The notes beneath the pieces are model-generated. The model did no database searches. It was not told where the DNA came from and saw only the letters and a program-made list of their open reading frames with translations. The position numbers were made by a program, and so were the translations under genes. From CAJQQK01 sp049116495 (GTDB lineage: Bacteria; Pseudomonadota; Alphaproteobacteria; Rhizobiales; Hyphomicrobiaceae), in contig JAGDYV010000012.1 of assembly GCA_049116495.1 (NCBI GenBank), positions 16,174 through 80,173 of the forward strand: a stretch of DNA of 64,000 nucleotides. Reading direction: 5' to 3'. Below are positions 53,327 to 61,488 of the stretch, piece by piece (position 1 is the first letter of the stretch; each line of letters begins with the position of its first letter).

Positions 53327-54238
53327 GGGCGTGCGGAGCTTTACCGTCGGCACTTCGATGCCCTCCTGTTCGCAGCTGTTGGCGATATCGAGAACGGTTG
53401 CACGTTGCATATCCCGGCGGAAGCGCAAATCGTCGTATGGCAGCCCCCTGTGAAGTGCACAGCGATTGTCCCACATCACAAGATCATGGACACGCCAACG
53501 GTGGACGTAGGTGAACTGTGATTGTGTTGCATGCTGCAGCATATCATCCAGCAACACCGTGGCCTCGCCGTCATCCATGCCAACGATATATTGCGCATGC
53601 GACGCAACGAATAGGTTTTTGCGCCCGGTCTGCGGGATCGTACGGACCAAAGTCTGCGGCACGGCACCGACGGCCATTCGCTCACCTTCCTTCCAGTCGG
53701 TGTAACCGATGCGCTCTCGCGAATAGACCAGTGAGTGTTCCGCAATCAGTCCATCGAGCCGCTCTTTCTGTTCCTCCGGCAAAGCATCATAAGCGGCGCG
53801 TAAATCAGCAAAAGCAGTTTGGCCGCCCACTGGCGGGATCTCACGGGCATACAGCAATGAGGCAAGAGCCGGTACGTATTTGAACGAGCTATCGGTGTGC
53901 CATAGACGATTGCCAAGCTGAAGGCCGCGCAACCGATTTCCCTCTTCCAGAACTTTGTTGTCAGCGCCGATATTAGAAACATCTGCGATATCGTCGCGAA
54001 CGCGCAATTTCTGGTCGGCAACGGCTTTATTGATCACGCTGTGATCTATCGGGCCGAAATTCTTGGCAAACTCGACGTGTTGTTCCTGTGATAACTTCTG
54101 GTCCGGGAATATCAGGACGGCGTATGTCCAGAAAGCCTGCTTAATCTCTTCAAGGTTTTCCTGTGTCGGTGAAGCCAGATCCACATCGCAGATTTCAGCA
54201 GCGAAGTCCTCGTTGACAGGACAGATCGTAATTCCCAT
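53312..54238 (-). CDS. TauD/TfdA family Fe(II)/2-oxoglutarate dioxygenase
   Basis: Starting at 54238 behind GGAGG (the frame is open from 54295), the 308-residue protein has the iron motif H-T-D (about residues 113-115) with the distal His in A-L-H-R-G near 266. The 2-oxoglutarate-binding Arg lies in R-R-D-M-Q-R-A near 279. The family oxidises sulfonates such as taurine, phenoxyacetates or other carboxylates. With a sulfatase facing it, a sulfur-containing organic substrate is possible. Its first residues resemble those of TfdA-like proteins; the substrate is not certain. Confidence 0.87.
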   Translation of the reverse strand: MGITICPVNEDFAAEICDVDLASPTQENLEEIKQAFWTYAVLIFPDQKLSQEQHVEFAKNFGPIDHSVINKAVADQKLRVRDDIADVSNIGADNKVLEEGNRLRGLQLGNRLWHTDSSFKYVPALASLLYAREIPPVGGQTAFADLRAAYDALPEEQKERLDGLIAEHSLVYSRERIGYTDWKEGERMAVGAVPQTLVRTIPQTGRKNLFVASHAQYIVGMDDGEATVLLDDMLQHATQSQFTYVHRWRVHDLVMWDNRCALHRGLPYDDLRFRRDMQRATVLDIANSCEQEGIEVPTVKLRTPVAAE

Positions 54239-54503
54239 GTCATTTCCTCCGTGTTCCGGGCCTGGCTCGCGACGAATACACGTGCGCGCCACCACAGCCC
54301 GCCGATCAAGGCCCAGTTTCGCATTTGGGAGCCTATTTCGATCGCCGCTCTATGGAAAGAGCATACCTGCAATCCGTCCGCGCAAATCACGGTCAGCGTC
54401 ATACTCAGGCGCAACCTCACGCCATTTCAATTTGATGTTCTGCGGCGCACAATGGCATGCTGCCAGCGCAAAGGGTGGATCGCCGCGACAGGAGTTGAAG
54501 CAA

Positions 54504-55202
54504 ATGGAGAGGCCGGACTATGGAGCCGGCGGTTGGGTCGGGGTCGGCACGCCGCAAGCCAATCCGACAGTAGAAGCTGAGATGCATCGATTACTGCCGA
54601 AGGATGTCGAGGCACTGACGACACGACTGACCAGTCAATTGGCTTCATCGGACGGGCGTCTGGTCGCCTACCTCGAAAACCTTACTGACAGTCTGCGCGC
54701 CTTCGATACTTTGCCGCTCGACGTGTTCGGCTTTGCATGCACGGGCTCGACCTATCTCGTCGGACAAAAGCGAGAAACTGAAATTGCGGCCGCTGCCGAA
54801 AAAGCGTTCGGATATCCGGTGATCACCGCTGCCAAGGCAGTGCGGCAAACATTGGAGCAGCTCGGAGCAGAACGTTTGGCGCTTGTCGCGCCTTATCCCA
54901 AACACCTGGTCGATGCTGCTGTCGCGCACTGGGAAGCGATCGGGGTTCGTGTAACGGCGTTGCGCCGAATTGATCTCGGTTCAATAGATACTCGGCTGAT
55001 CTACCGCCTGGGCAGCGCTGACATACTGCGCGAACTAGAAACTTTTGAGCCGGGCGCGGCTGACGTGATCCTGGTGAGTGGTACGGGGGTCCCGACCCTC
55101 AACGCCCTGGGCCCGGCTGAGACAAAATTCGGCCGGCCAGTGATCAGTTCAAATTCATGCCTTGCGCGCGCTATGATCGAGGTGCTCGCGAAAAATTCCT
55201 AA
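54504..55202 (+). CDS. maleate isomerase/arylmalonate decarboxylase-like (Asp/Glu racemase superfamily)
   Basis: ATG 54504 follows AGGAG and gives 232 residues. The two-cysteine pattern of the superfamily is present: G-F-A-C-T-G-S near residue 77 and S-S-N-S-C-L-A near residue 220. The opening W-V-G-V-G-T-P-Q-A-N-P-T matches maleate isomerase and arylmalonate decarboxylase proteins. It may isomerise maleate, racemise a hydantoin or amino acid, or decarboxylate a malonate; the hydantoinase genes in the window make an acid racemisation step plausible. Its stop overlaps that of the opposite flavoprotein gene. Confidence 0.8.
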   Translation: MERPDYGAGGWVGVGTPQANPTVEAEMHRLLPKDVEALTTRLTSQLASSDGRLVAYLENLTDSLRAFDTLPLDVFGFACTGSTYLVGQKRETEIAAAAEKAFGYPVITAAKAVRQTLEQLGAERLALVAPYPKHLVDAAVAHWEAIGVRVTALRRIDLGSIDTRLIYRLGSADILRELETFEPGAADVILVSGTGVPTLNALGPAETKFGRPVISSNSCLARAMIEVLAKNS

Positions 55203-57193
55203 ACAGACTGCCGAGCCGCGCTGCGGCCCTCCATGACGGCATTCAAAAGGTGCCGCGGCTGCAAGGTATCGCCGATCAAAAGCGGGGTGATGCCCTTGTT
55301 CACCAGCCCATCCATGAGGTTAAGCCGCGGCGCGCGCGGCGAGGCGTGCGTCAGCACGTCAACGTCATCGATTGTATGACGTCTACCCGTCAGCCGGTCG
55401 ACAAATCCAAGTACACCTGCACCAAGTTCATCCAGAACCGGTTCGACGTGGACGTTGCCAAGCACGGTCACTTGCGATCCGCGCGCCAGCCGCTCCAACA
55501 GTCCTTGGCGCACCACCAGCGGTTCATTCGCGGCAGGCTCTGATGACGGCGTCAACACCGTTACTCGGTCGAACTTCGTGGCAAGATACTGCACTGCCCG
55601 ATAGCACCAGATGCTGTCTTCCCGGTCGACCAAAACAAGCTGCCCCCCCATCCAAGCCTGATGTTGAAAGGCGGTGCGCAGAAAATTCCCGAGGGCAGGT
55701 GCGATCGCCTCGTCAAGCGGGTCGCCTTCCGCCTCAGTCGGCCACGGTGCTTCGGCCCCCGTGGCAAGCACCACCTGGTCAGGAGCCATGGCGATGATAT
55801 CCGCAATTTGTGCGTCGACACCCAGTTCAACTCGAGCGCCTGCATCCTTCGCGACCGCCGCATCGTGATCGTAAACACCTTGCAACCCATCCCCACCGGG
55901 AAGGCGGGCCGCAAGAGCGGCGCGGCCACCAATTGCACGGCCACGGTGGAACAGCGTAGCGTGATGTCCGGCAAGCGCCACACTGGCAGCCGCCGAGATA
56001 CCCGCAACCCCGCCGCCAACGATCACGATACGACGACGATCCGATAGAGGCAGAACCGCGGGTGATTGCTGGGTCTCGAACCGGCCGCCGACATCGGGAT
56101 TGGTATCGCAAACAAGCGGCTCCGATCGCGCGATTGCGCCCCAGCAAGTATTGCACGAGACGCAGGCTCGAATGGCATGCCCCCGGCCCAATAGCGCCTT
56201 GCGCGGCCAATCCGGATCGGCGATCAACGCGCGTCCAAGACCGATCAGATCAGCCTGATCACTGGCAAGGACAGCCTCTGCCTCATTCGGATCAACAATA
56301 CGGCCAAGCGCCATGACCGGTACATCGTTTACCGATCGCCGCAAGCGCGCGGTTTGTTCAGCATATGGCACGCGCGGCGCATGGCCATCCGGTACGTGCC
56401 AATGCAGTGCATGGTTTTGCGCGCCCCACGCAAACGAAACAAAATCGACCTTGTCCGGTGTGACAAGTTTTTGCGCGATCTGTGCCGCGTCATCGAGCCC
56501 CATCCCTGACTCATCACCATCTTCCGCAGGCAGTTTCAGCGCCACCAGAAAGTTGCTGCTGCAGGCCGCACGGACAGCGTCGATCGTCGCGCGCAGAAGG
56601 GTCGAGCGTCCATCGAGATCACCGCCAAAACGGTCCGTTCGTTGATTGGCATGCGCTGACAGGAACTGATGGAACAGATGGCCATGGCCGGCCGAGATCT
56701 CGACGCCGTCAAAACCCGCACGTTGCAGCCGATGGGCGGCGGCAGCGAAGTCGTCGATCATCTTTTCAACTTCAGCGGTCAGCAGCGCGCGAGGCACGAT
56801 TCCGGCGAGATCGTCCGGCAGCGCACTAGGTGCAACGGGCTGGCGTTGGGTATTACGATCGTAGGCCCCACGCCCACGCTCTTGAAGCTGTGCAAGGATT
56901 CGGCAGTCATGGACCTGGACAGCGCCCGCAAGCTTCGCGAGGTCTTCGATGCCGGTGTCCGAATGTGCATTGAGATAGTGCGATCGTTCCGCCTGCATCG
57001 GCAGAGCATTGACCGCTTCCGTAATAATCAACGCGGCGCCGCCACGTGCACGGTTTGCATGGTAGGCGATCAGGCGCCCAGTCGTCCGCTCATCTTTCGC
57101 AAAACGCGTCAGGATCGCCGCATGCACGATCCGGTTCTTCAATGTCAGCCGTCCTGACTGGAGAGGCGCCGAGAGATGATCAAAAACTGCCAT
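55199..57193 (-). CDS. old yellow enzyme-type FAD/FMN oxidoreductase with a 4Fe-4S site
   Basis: The 664-residue protein starts at ATG 57193 (TTG 57208 is also possible). The N-terminal TIM barrel (about 1-335) has the OYE pattern, with H-x-x-x-Q-F near residue 180. A C-x2-C-x2-C cluster region follows (about 347-353, then C at about 366). The C-terminal half (about 385-650) has the G-G-G-V-A-G-I-S-A-A FAD/NAD-binding motif. It matches the 2,4-dienoyl-CoA reductase/trimethylamine dehydrogenase family. It would reduce or demethylate an alpha,beta-unsaturated or N-methylated substrate of the surrounding pathway. It is divergent from the TTT operon. Confidence 0.88.
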   Translation of the reverse strand: MAVFDHLSAPLQSGRLTLKNRIVHAAILTRFAKDERTTGRLIAYHANRARGGAALIITEAVNALPMQAERSHYLNAHSDTGIEDLAKLAGAVQVHDCRILAQLQERGRGAYDRNTQRQPVAPSALPDDLAGIVPRALLTAEVEKMIDDFAAAAHRLQRAGFDGVEISAGHGHLFHQFLSAHANQRTDRFGGDLDGRSTLLRATIDAVRAACSSNFLVALKLPAEDGDESGMGLDDAAQIAQKLVTPDKVDFVSFAWGAQNHALHWHVPDGHAPRVPYAEQTARLRRSVNDVPVMALGRIVDPNEAEAVLASDQADLIGLGRALIADPDWPRKALLGRGHAIRACVSCNTCWGAIARSEPLVCDTNPDVGGRFETQQSPAVLPLSDRRRIVIVGGGVAGISAAASVALAGHHATLFHRGRAIGGRAALAARLPGGDGLQGVYDHDAAVAKDAGARVELGVDAQIADIIAMAPDQVVLATGAEAPWPTEAEGDPLDEAIAPALGNFLRTAFQHQAWMGGQLVLVDREDSIWCYRAVQYLATKFDRVTVLTPSSEPAANEPLVVRQGLLERLARGSQVTVLGNVHVEPVLDELGAGVLGFVDRLTGRRHTIDDVDVLTHASPRAPRLNLMDGLVNKGITPLLIGDTLQPRHLLNAVMEGRSAARQSV

Positions 57194-57237
57194 ATCGGCG
57201 GGTCTCAATTATGTTTTCGATGGCATCGTGTATACGT

Positions 57238-57252
57238 TCGATCTCGGATCGA
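57238..57252. promoter_or_regulatory. 15-bp inverted repeat between divergent genes
   Basis: TCGATC (57238-57243) and GATCGA (57247-57252) are perfect inverted arms around TCG, in the divergent promoter region between the flavoprotein gene and the TTT operon. The size fits an operator for a dimeric regulator; none is encoded nearby. Confidence 0.35.
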
Positions 57253-57426
57253 GCTTCCCAGTTTCCGTGATGTTTCGAAACGCGTCGCACACGTCTTAGG
57301 CGCCCATGCATGTGATGATAGGCCTGATGAATTTTACATCTTGCAATCGTCAACGCTAGTGTTCGTTCTACCGGACGGCGATCCAACGCCGCCGCAAAGG
57401 CACAATTGCCAATTGGGAGCTTAGAT

Positions 57427-58380
57427 ATGTTTCGTTTAACCAGTGCGCTCAGCGGACTGCTGCTCGCCGTATCGCTGCCCGGTGTTGCTGTTGCTGACAC
57501 TTATCCCAGCAAGACAATCACCATGATTTGCCCCTATTCGGCCGGCGGTGGCGGTGACACCGCAACCCGCATCGTCGCCAAGCTGGCAGGCGACATTATG
57601 GGTGTTCAAATCAACGTCGAGAACAAAACCGGTGGCGGCGCGACCATCGGCATCGGCGCAACCGCCAAGGCGAAACCCGATGGTTATACGCTGGGCTTTA
57701 TCTCGACCAGTCCAATTACCATCCGCCCTCATATGATGAATGCACCCTATCATCCGCTCAAAGACCTCAGCTACGTCGGCCAGATCGTCTCCAGCAACCA
57801 GCCGCTCATCGTGCGCGCGAACAGCAAGTTCAAGACCCTCGCCGACGTGATTGCGTTCGCCCGTGCCAACCCCGGCAAACTGCGATGGTCGACGTCGGTG
57901 CAGCGCGGCGGCCCGCACGTCGCGGTCGAAGCGATGTTCAAAAAAGAAGGCGTCAAGGCGACATTCATTCCGTTCAAAGGTGGCTCCAAAGTACTGGCAG
58001 CATTGCTCGGCGATACGATCGACCTCGCGATGATCTCAGAGGGGAACAAAGCAACACTCGACGGACAGACTCGCATTTTGGCTGAAGGCACGCCGACAAA
58101 AAACCCGGTCAACCCAAAAGTTCCGACCCTTACCGAGGCAGGCTATCCGATCGCTCCAGCGATCTTCTTTGGCTTCGCCGGGCCGGCCAATCTACCAGCA
58201 GACGTTCTGAAGAAGTGGGACGAGGTGCTGCCCAAGGTGCTTGCCAGTCCGGAGTTTCGCAAGCTCGCCGAACAACGCAAATGGGCTGTCAAACATGCTG
58301 GAAATGCGGCATTCACGAAAACCGTTGTGGCGGATTATGCGGCTGCGAAGAAGGCAATCGCCGACATCGGCATGAAGTAG
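57427..58380 (+). CDS. tctC: tripartite tricarboxylate transporter solute-binding protein (TctC)
   Basis: This 317-residue periplasmic binding protein has a signal peptide (residues 1-23, ending V-A-V-A-D). It has the TctC core: Y-P-S-K-T-I-T-M-I-C-P-Y-S-A-G-G-G-G-D-T near residue 26, then E-N-K-T-G-G-G-A-T and G-Y-T-L-G-F. GGGAG precedes the ATG at 57427. Such proteins bind citrate-like acids, or in expanded families other organic acids, and pass them to TctA/TctB. It is the first gene of a forward operon that continues to the window end. Confidence 0.92.
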   Translation: MFRLTSALSGLLLAVSLPGVAVADTYPSKTITMICPYSAGGGGDTATRIVAKLAGDIMGVQINVENKTGGGATIGIGATAKAKPDGYTLGFISTSPITIRPHMMNAPYHPLKDLSYVGQIVSSNQPLIVRANSKFKTLADVIAFARANPGKLRWSTSVQRGGPHVAVEAMFKKEGVKATFIPFKGGSKVLAALLGDTIDLAMISEGNKATLDGQTRILAEGTPTKNPVNPKVPTLTEAGYPIAPAIFFGFAGPANLPADVLKKWDEVLPKVLASPEFRKLAEQRKWAVKHAGNAAFTKTVVADYAAAKKAIADIGMK

Positions 58381-58463
58381 GTCAAACCTCGACTTCTGGC
58401 GGTCTGTGCTCGATCTTGAATCGAATGCAGATCGTCATATGAGTTCATGGCGCGCAAGCGCGG

Positions 58464-59009
58464 TTGGTGAAGACGCGGGATTTGCTTGGCGTGATAAACG
58501 ATACATCAGCGCGGCGCGAAATTTGGCTTCTGCTCGCCTTGCTTGCGGCCAATGCGGTCTTTTATTTTCTCATCATCCCAAATGGCATATCTGACCCCGA
58601 CGGCTTTGGTATCGGCCAAGGCCTCCCGCCAAGTTTCACGGCTCGGGTGGTCGCCGCGTTGATCGCCATCATCCTGGGCCTGCGCCTGGTCCAGCTAATC
58701 GTCAATCCCTCAGCGGCGCAGATTACAGCCTCTGATCCGGGCACGGACTCAGCTCCATCCGAAAGCGGATCGGGTTTTCGCAATCTCGCCGGTATCGCCT
58801 GTGCACTTACCTTTGCGTTCATGCTGGTGCCAACGATCGGCTACTACCTTGCCAGCTTGCTTATGATCGCAGCGCTTATGCTGGTAATGGGGGAAACCCG
58901 ATGGCTCTACCTTGCCGGCCAACCTGTCACGGTCATGGGGCTGATATGGGTGCTGTTCGACCGCGTATTCTCAATCAAGATGCCCGTCGGCTGGCTCTTC
59001 GGCGGTTGA
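58464..59009 (+). CDS. tctB: TTT transporter small membrane subunit (TctB)
   Basis: This 181-residue protein has about four hydrophobic helices, the typical pattern of TctB: one N-terminal helix, a polar loop with D-P-D-G-F-G-I-G-Q-G-L-P-P, a second helix, a Ser-rich loop (about 95-115), and two final helices. The start is TTG or GTG (58464 or 58467), as no ATG fits the frame. It precedes tctA by four bases. Confidence 0.82.
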   Translation: MVKTRDLLGVINDTSARREIWLLLALLAANAVFYFLIIPNGISDPDGFGIGQGLPPSFTARVVAALIAIILGLRLVQLIVNPSAAQITASDPGTDSAPSESGSGFRNLAGIACALTFAFMLVPTIGYYLASLLMIAALMLVMGETRWLYLAGQPVTVMGLIWVLFDRVFSIKMPVGWLFGG

Positions 59010-59013
59010 CCCG

Positions 59014-60528
59014 ATGGATTTGATACTCCAAGGCATCGGCCTCGCCCTCACCTGGCAGAGCCTGCTCGCCGTGATTCTCGGGGTCGCCGCCGGTCAGATT
59101 CTTGGTGCAATCCCTGGCTTGACCGCATCGATGGCCGTCGCATTGCTCATCCCCTATTCCTTCTACTTCGACCCTTGGGTCGGCATTCCGATGTTGCTTG
59201 GCATGTTCAAGGGGTCACTGTTTGGCAGCAGTGTCACCGCCATCTTGATACGGACACCCGGCACACCGGCGGCATCTGCGACAGTGCTGGACGGCTATCC
59301 GTTGGCGCAGCAGGGCAAGGGCGCGAAAGCGATCAAGATGGCACTCTACTCATCGGTGTTTGGCGATACTTTCAGCGATGTCTGCCTGATCTTCTTCGCC
59401 AGTGTTCTTGCGCTTGTCGCCCTGAAGTTCGGGCCAGCGGAGTACACATTGTTGATCCTGCTCGCACTCGGGTCGCTTGGTCTGCTATCGAGCCGCCCGG
59501 TTTGGAAAGGACTGATCGCGACGCTCATTGGCGTGATGATTGGTATCATCGGACTCGATCCGATAACCGCGACGGAACGTTTGACGTTCGGCAACCCCGA
59601 ACTCGAAGAAGGGATCGGCCTGATCCCGATGCTGATCGGATTTCTCGCGGTCTCAGAGGTCTTTCGCCAGATGGGCGGATCCAACACCGACCTCTCGGCA
59701 ACCGCGATCCGGTACTCTGAGAAGCGCGAAGACAACCGCGTCTCCTGGCCCGAATTTCGCAACTGCATACCGGTTCTATTCCGCTCCTCGGCAATTGGCA
59801 CAGCGATCGGCTCGATGCCGGGGCTAGGCTCCACCGTGGCGGCCTTCATTGCCTACGGTGAAGCACGACGAACCTCGAAACGTCCCCAGGATTTTGGCAA
59901 TGGCTCTCTCGAAGGCGTTGCAGCACCGGAGGCTGCCAACAACGCCGTATCGGGCGCAAATCTCATCCCCCTGCTCGCGTTCGGAATTCCAGGCGACATC
60001 GCCGCTGCACTCATCTTGGGGGCACTCATGGTACAGGGCGTCACTGTCGGGCCATTGGCCTTCTCGCAGAATCCGCTGCCGATTTACGCGATCTATGCCG
60101 CGCTTATCCTCGCCAATTTAGTCAATCTCGTACTCGGCTTCGGATTGATCCGGATCGCCAAATTCGCGTTCTCGATTCCGAGGCGACTATTGCTTGCCAG
60201 CGTACTGGCGATCGCTGCCGCCGGCAGCTATGCGCTTCGCGGCTCAGTGTTCGACGTCCAGCTGGTCTTTGTATTTGGCGTCATGGGCTACGTCATGATT
60301 CGTCATGGCTTCCCGCCGGTACCGCTTCTTATCGGCTTCATCTTGATGCCGCTTCTTGAAGAAAACCTGCGCACCGTCCTGCTGCTATCGTCAACTTATG
60401 ACGAAGGCATTTTGTTTGTCTTCAAACGTCCGGCATTCCTGGCATTGCTGGCACTCATGGGCAGCGCCATCGCCTTCGTCGTATGGCGACGACGTCAACC
60501 CGGTATGGCAGGAAATGTGGATGCTTGA
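59014..60528 (+). CDS. tctA: TTT transporter large membrane subunit (TctA)
   Basis: This 504-residue protein has about 12 helices and the conserved TctA motifs: G-x-I-P-G-L-T-A near residue 32 (G-A-I-P-G-L-T-A-S-M), F-K-G-S-L-F-G-S-S near residue 67, and F-G-I-P-G-D-I-A-A near residue 326. It is the sodium- or proton-coupled permease of the TTT system, taking up the acid bound by TctC. The aminotransferase gene starts 21 bases after it. The imported acid is likely the substrate of the downstream enzymes. Confidence 0.93.
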   Translation: MDLILQGIGLALTWQSLLAVILGVAAGQILGAIPGLTASMAVALLIPYSFYFDPWVGIPMLLGMFKGSLFGSSVTAILIRTPGTPAASATVLDGYPLAQQGKGAKAIKMALYSSVFGDTFSDVCLIFFASVLALVALKFGPAEYTLLILLALGSLGLLSSRPVWKGLIATLIGVMIGIIGLDPITATERLTFGNPELEEGIGLIPMLIGFLAVSEVFRQMGGSNTDLSATAIRYSEKREDNRVSWPEFRNCIPVLFRSSAIGTAIGSMPGLGSTVAAFIAYGEARRTSKRPQDFGNGSLEGVAAPEAANNAVSGANLIPLLAFGIPGDIAAALILGALMVQGVTVGPLAFSQNPLPIYAIYAALILANLVNLVLGFGLIRIAKFAFSIPRRLLLASVLAIAAAGSYALRGSVFDVQLVFVFGVMGYVMIRHGFPPVPLLIGFILMPLLEENLRTVLLLSSTYDEGILFVFKRPAFLALLALMGSAIAFVVWRRRQPGMAGNVDA

Positions 60529-60549
60529 AATCGTAACGAGACCGCTCGC

Positions 60550-61488
60550 ATGACCAAAACTGGACGCCCACCACTCGCCATGATGAACGGCGCAGTCGTG
60601 CCATACGACGAAGCAAAGATCTCAATCATGGCACCGGGATTGACATTTGCCGTCCTCGCCTTCGAAGGGTTGCGTGGTTATTGGAATGAGAACGAACAGG
60701 AACTCTTCGTCTTTCGTGTGCCCGAGCACTTGGACCGGCTCGCGTTCTCGAACAGTGTCATCGAAATCGAAGATGCCCCCGACGGTGCCACCCTCAATGG
60801 CCAGATGCTGGCGTTGATCCACGCCTGCGAGACGCGCGAAGACTGCTACATCCGCATTCAATCATACATTGACGAATGGGGCGCGATGGCAGCCCGGACA
60901 CCGGTTGGCAGCTCGATCGTGTGCCGCGCCCGCGGACGCGTCGCAGCCTTCACGCACGGCGTGCATTTCTGCGTCAGCAGCTGGCGGCGCAACGAAGATG
61001 ATGCCAGCCCGTCGCGCATCAAGGCATCGGCGAATTATCTCAACAGCCGGCTCGCCGGTTTAGAAGCAAAGCGCTCGGGTTTCGATGCCGCCGTGATTCT
61101 CAACCGCAACGGCACAGTAAGCGAAGGCCCCGGAGGTTGCATCTTTCTCATGCGCAATGGCGCCTGGATCACACCACCCGTTACCGCTGGCATCCTTGAG
61201 AGCGTGACACGACAGACATTGATTGAGATCGCTGACGATGTCGGCCCGACGGTATCTGCACGCGATATCGGACGTACCGAGCTCTACCTGGCCGAAGAAG
61301 CGTTTTACTGCGGCACCGGCCAGGAGATTGTTCCTATCCTGAGCTTCGACCGCAAAGCCGTCGGCGATGGTCAACCCGGGCCTCATACACGTCGTTTGCA
61401 GGACCATTACGATGCCGTTGTGAGAGGTCGCGTCGAACGTTATCGCGGCTGGCTGACGCCGGTCTGGGGTGATGGAGCAGCAGCATGA
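60550..61488 (+). CDS. PLP-dependent class IV aminotransferase
   Basis: This 312-residue aminotransferase is related to branched-chain and D-amino acid transaminases. The PLP lysine is in I-K-A-S-A-N-Y-L-N (about residues 157-165). The motif that usually reads E-G-x-G-E-N-L-F is here E-G-P-G-G-C-I-F (about residue 194), so a conserved Asn is Cys, which could change pocket shape. It is part of the TTT-hydantoinase operon. It may give or take an amino group in turning an amino acid or keto acid to the pathway product. The substrate is unknown. Confidence 0.87.
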   Translation: MTKTGRPPLAMMNGAVVPYDEAKISIMAPGLTFAVLAFEGLRGYWNENEQELFVFRVPEHLDRLAFSNSVIEIEDAPDGATLNGQMLALIHACETREDCYIRIQSYIDEWGAMAARTPVGSSIVCRARGRVAAFTHGVHFCVSSWRRNEDDASPSRIKASANYLNSRLAGLEAKRSGFDAAVILNRNGTVSEGPGGCIFLMRNGAWITPPVTAGILESVTRQTLIEIADDVGPTVSARDIGRTELYLAEEAFYCGTGQEIVPILSFDRKAVGDGQPGPHTRRLQDHYDAVVRGRVERYRGWLTPVWGDGAAA

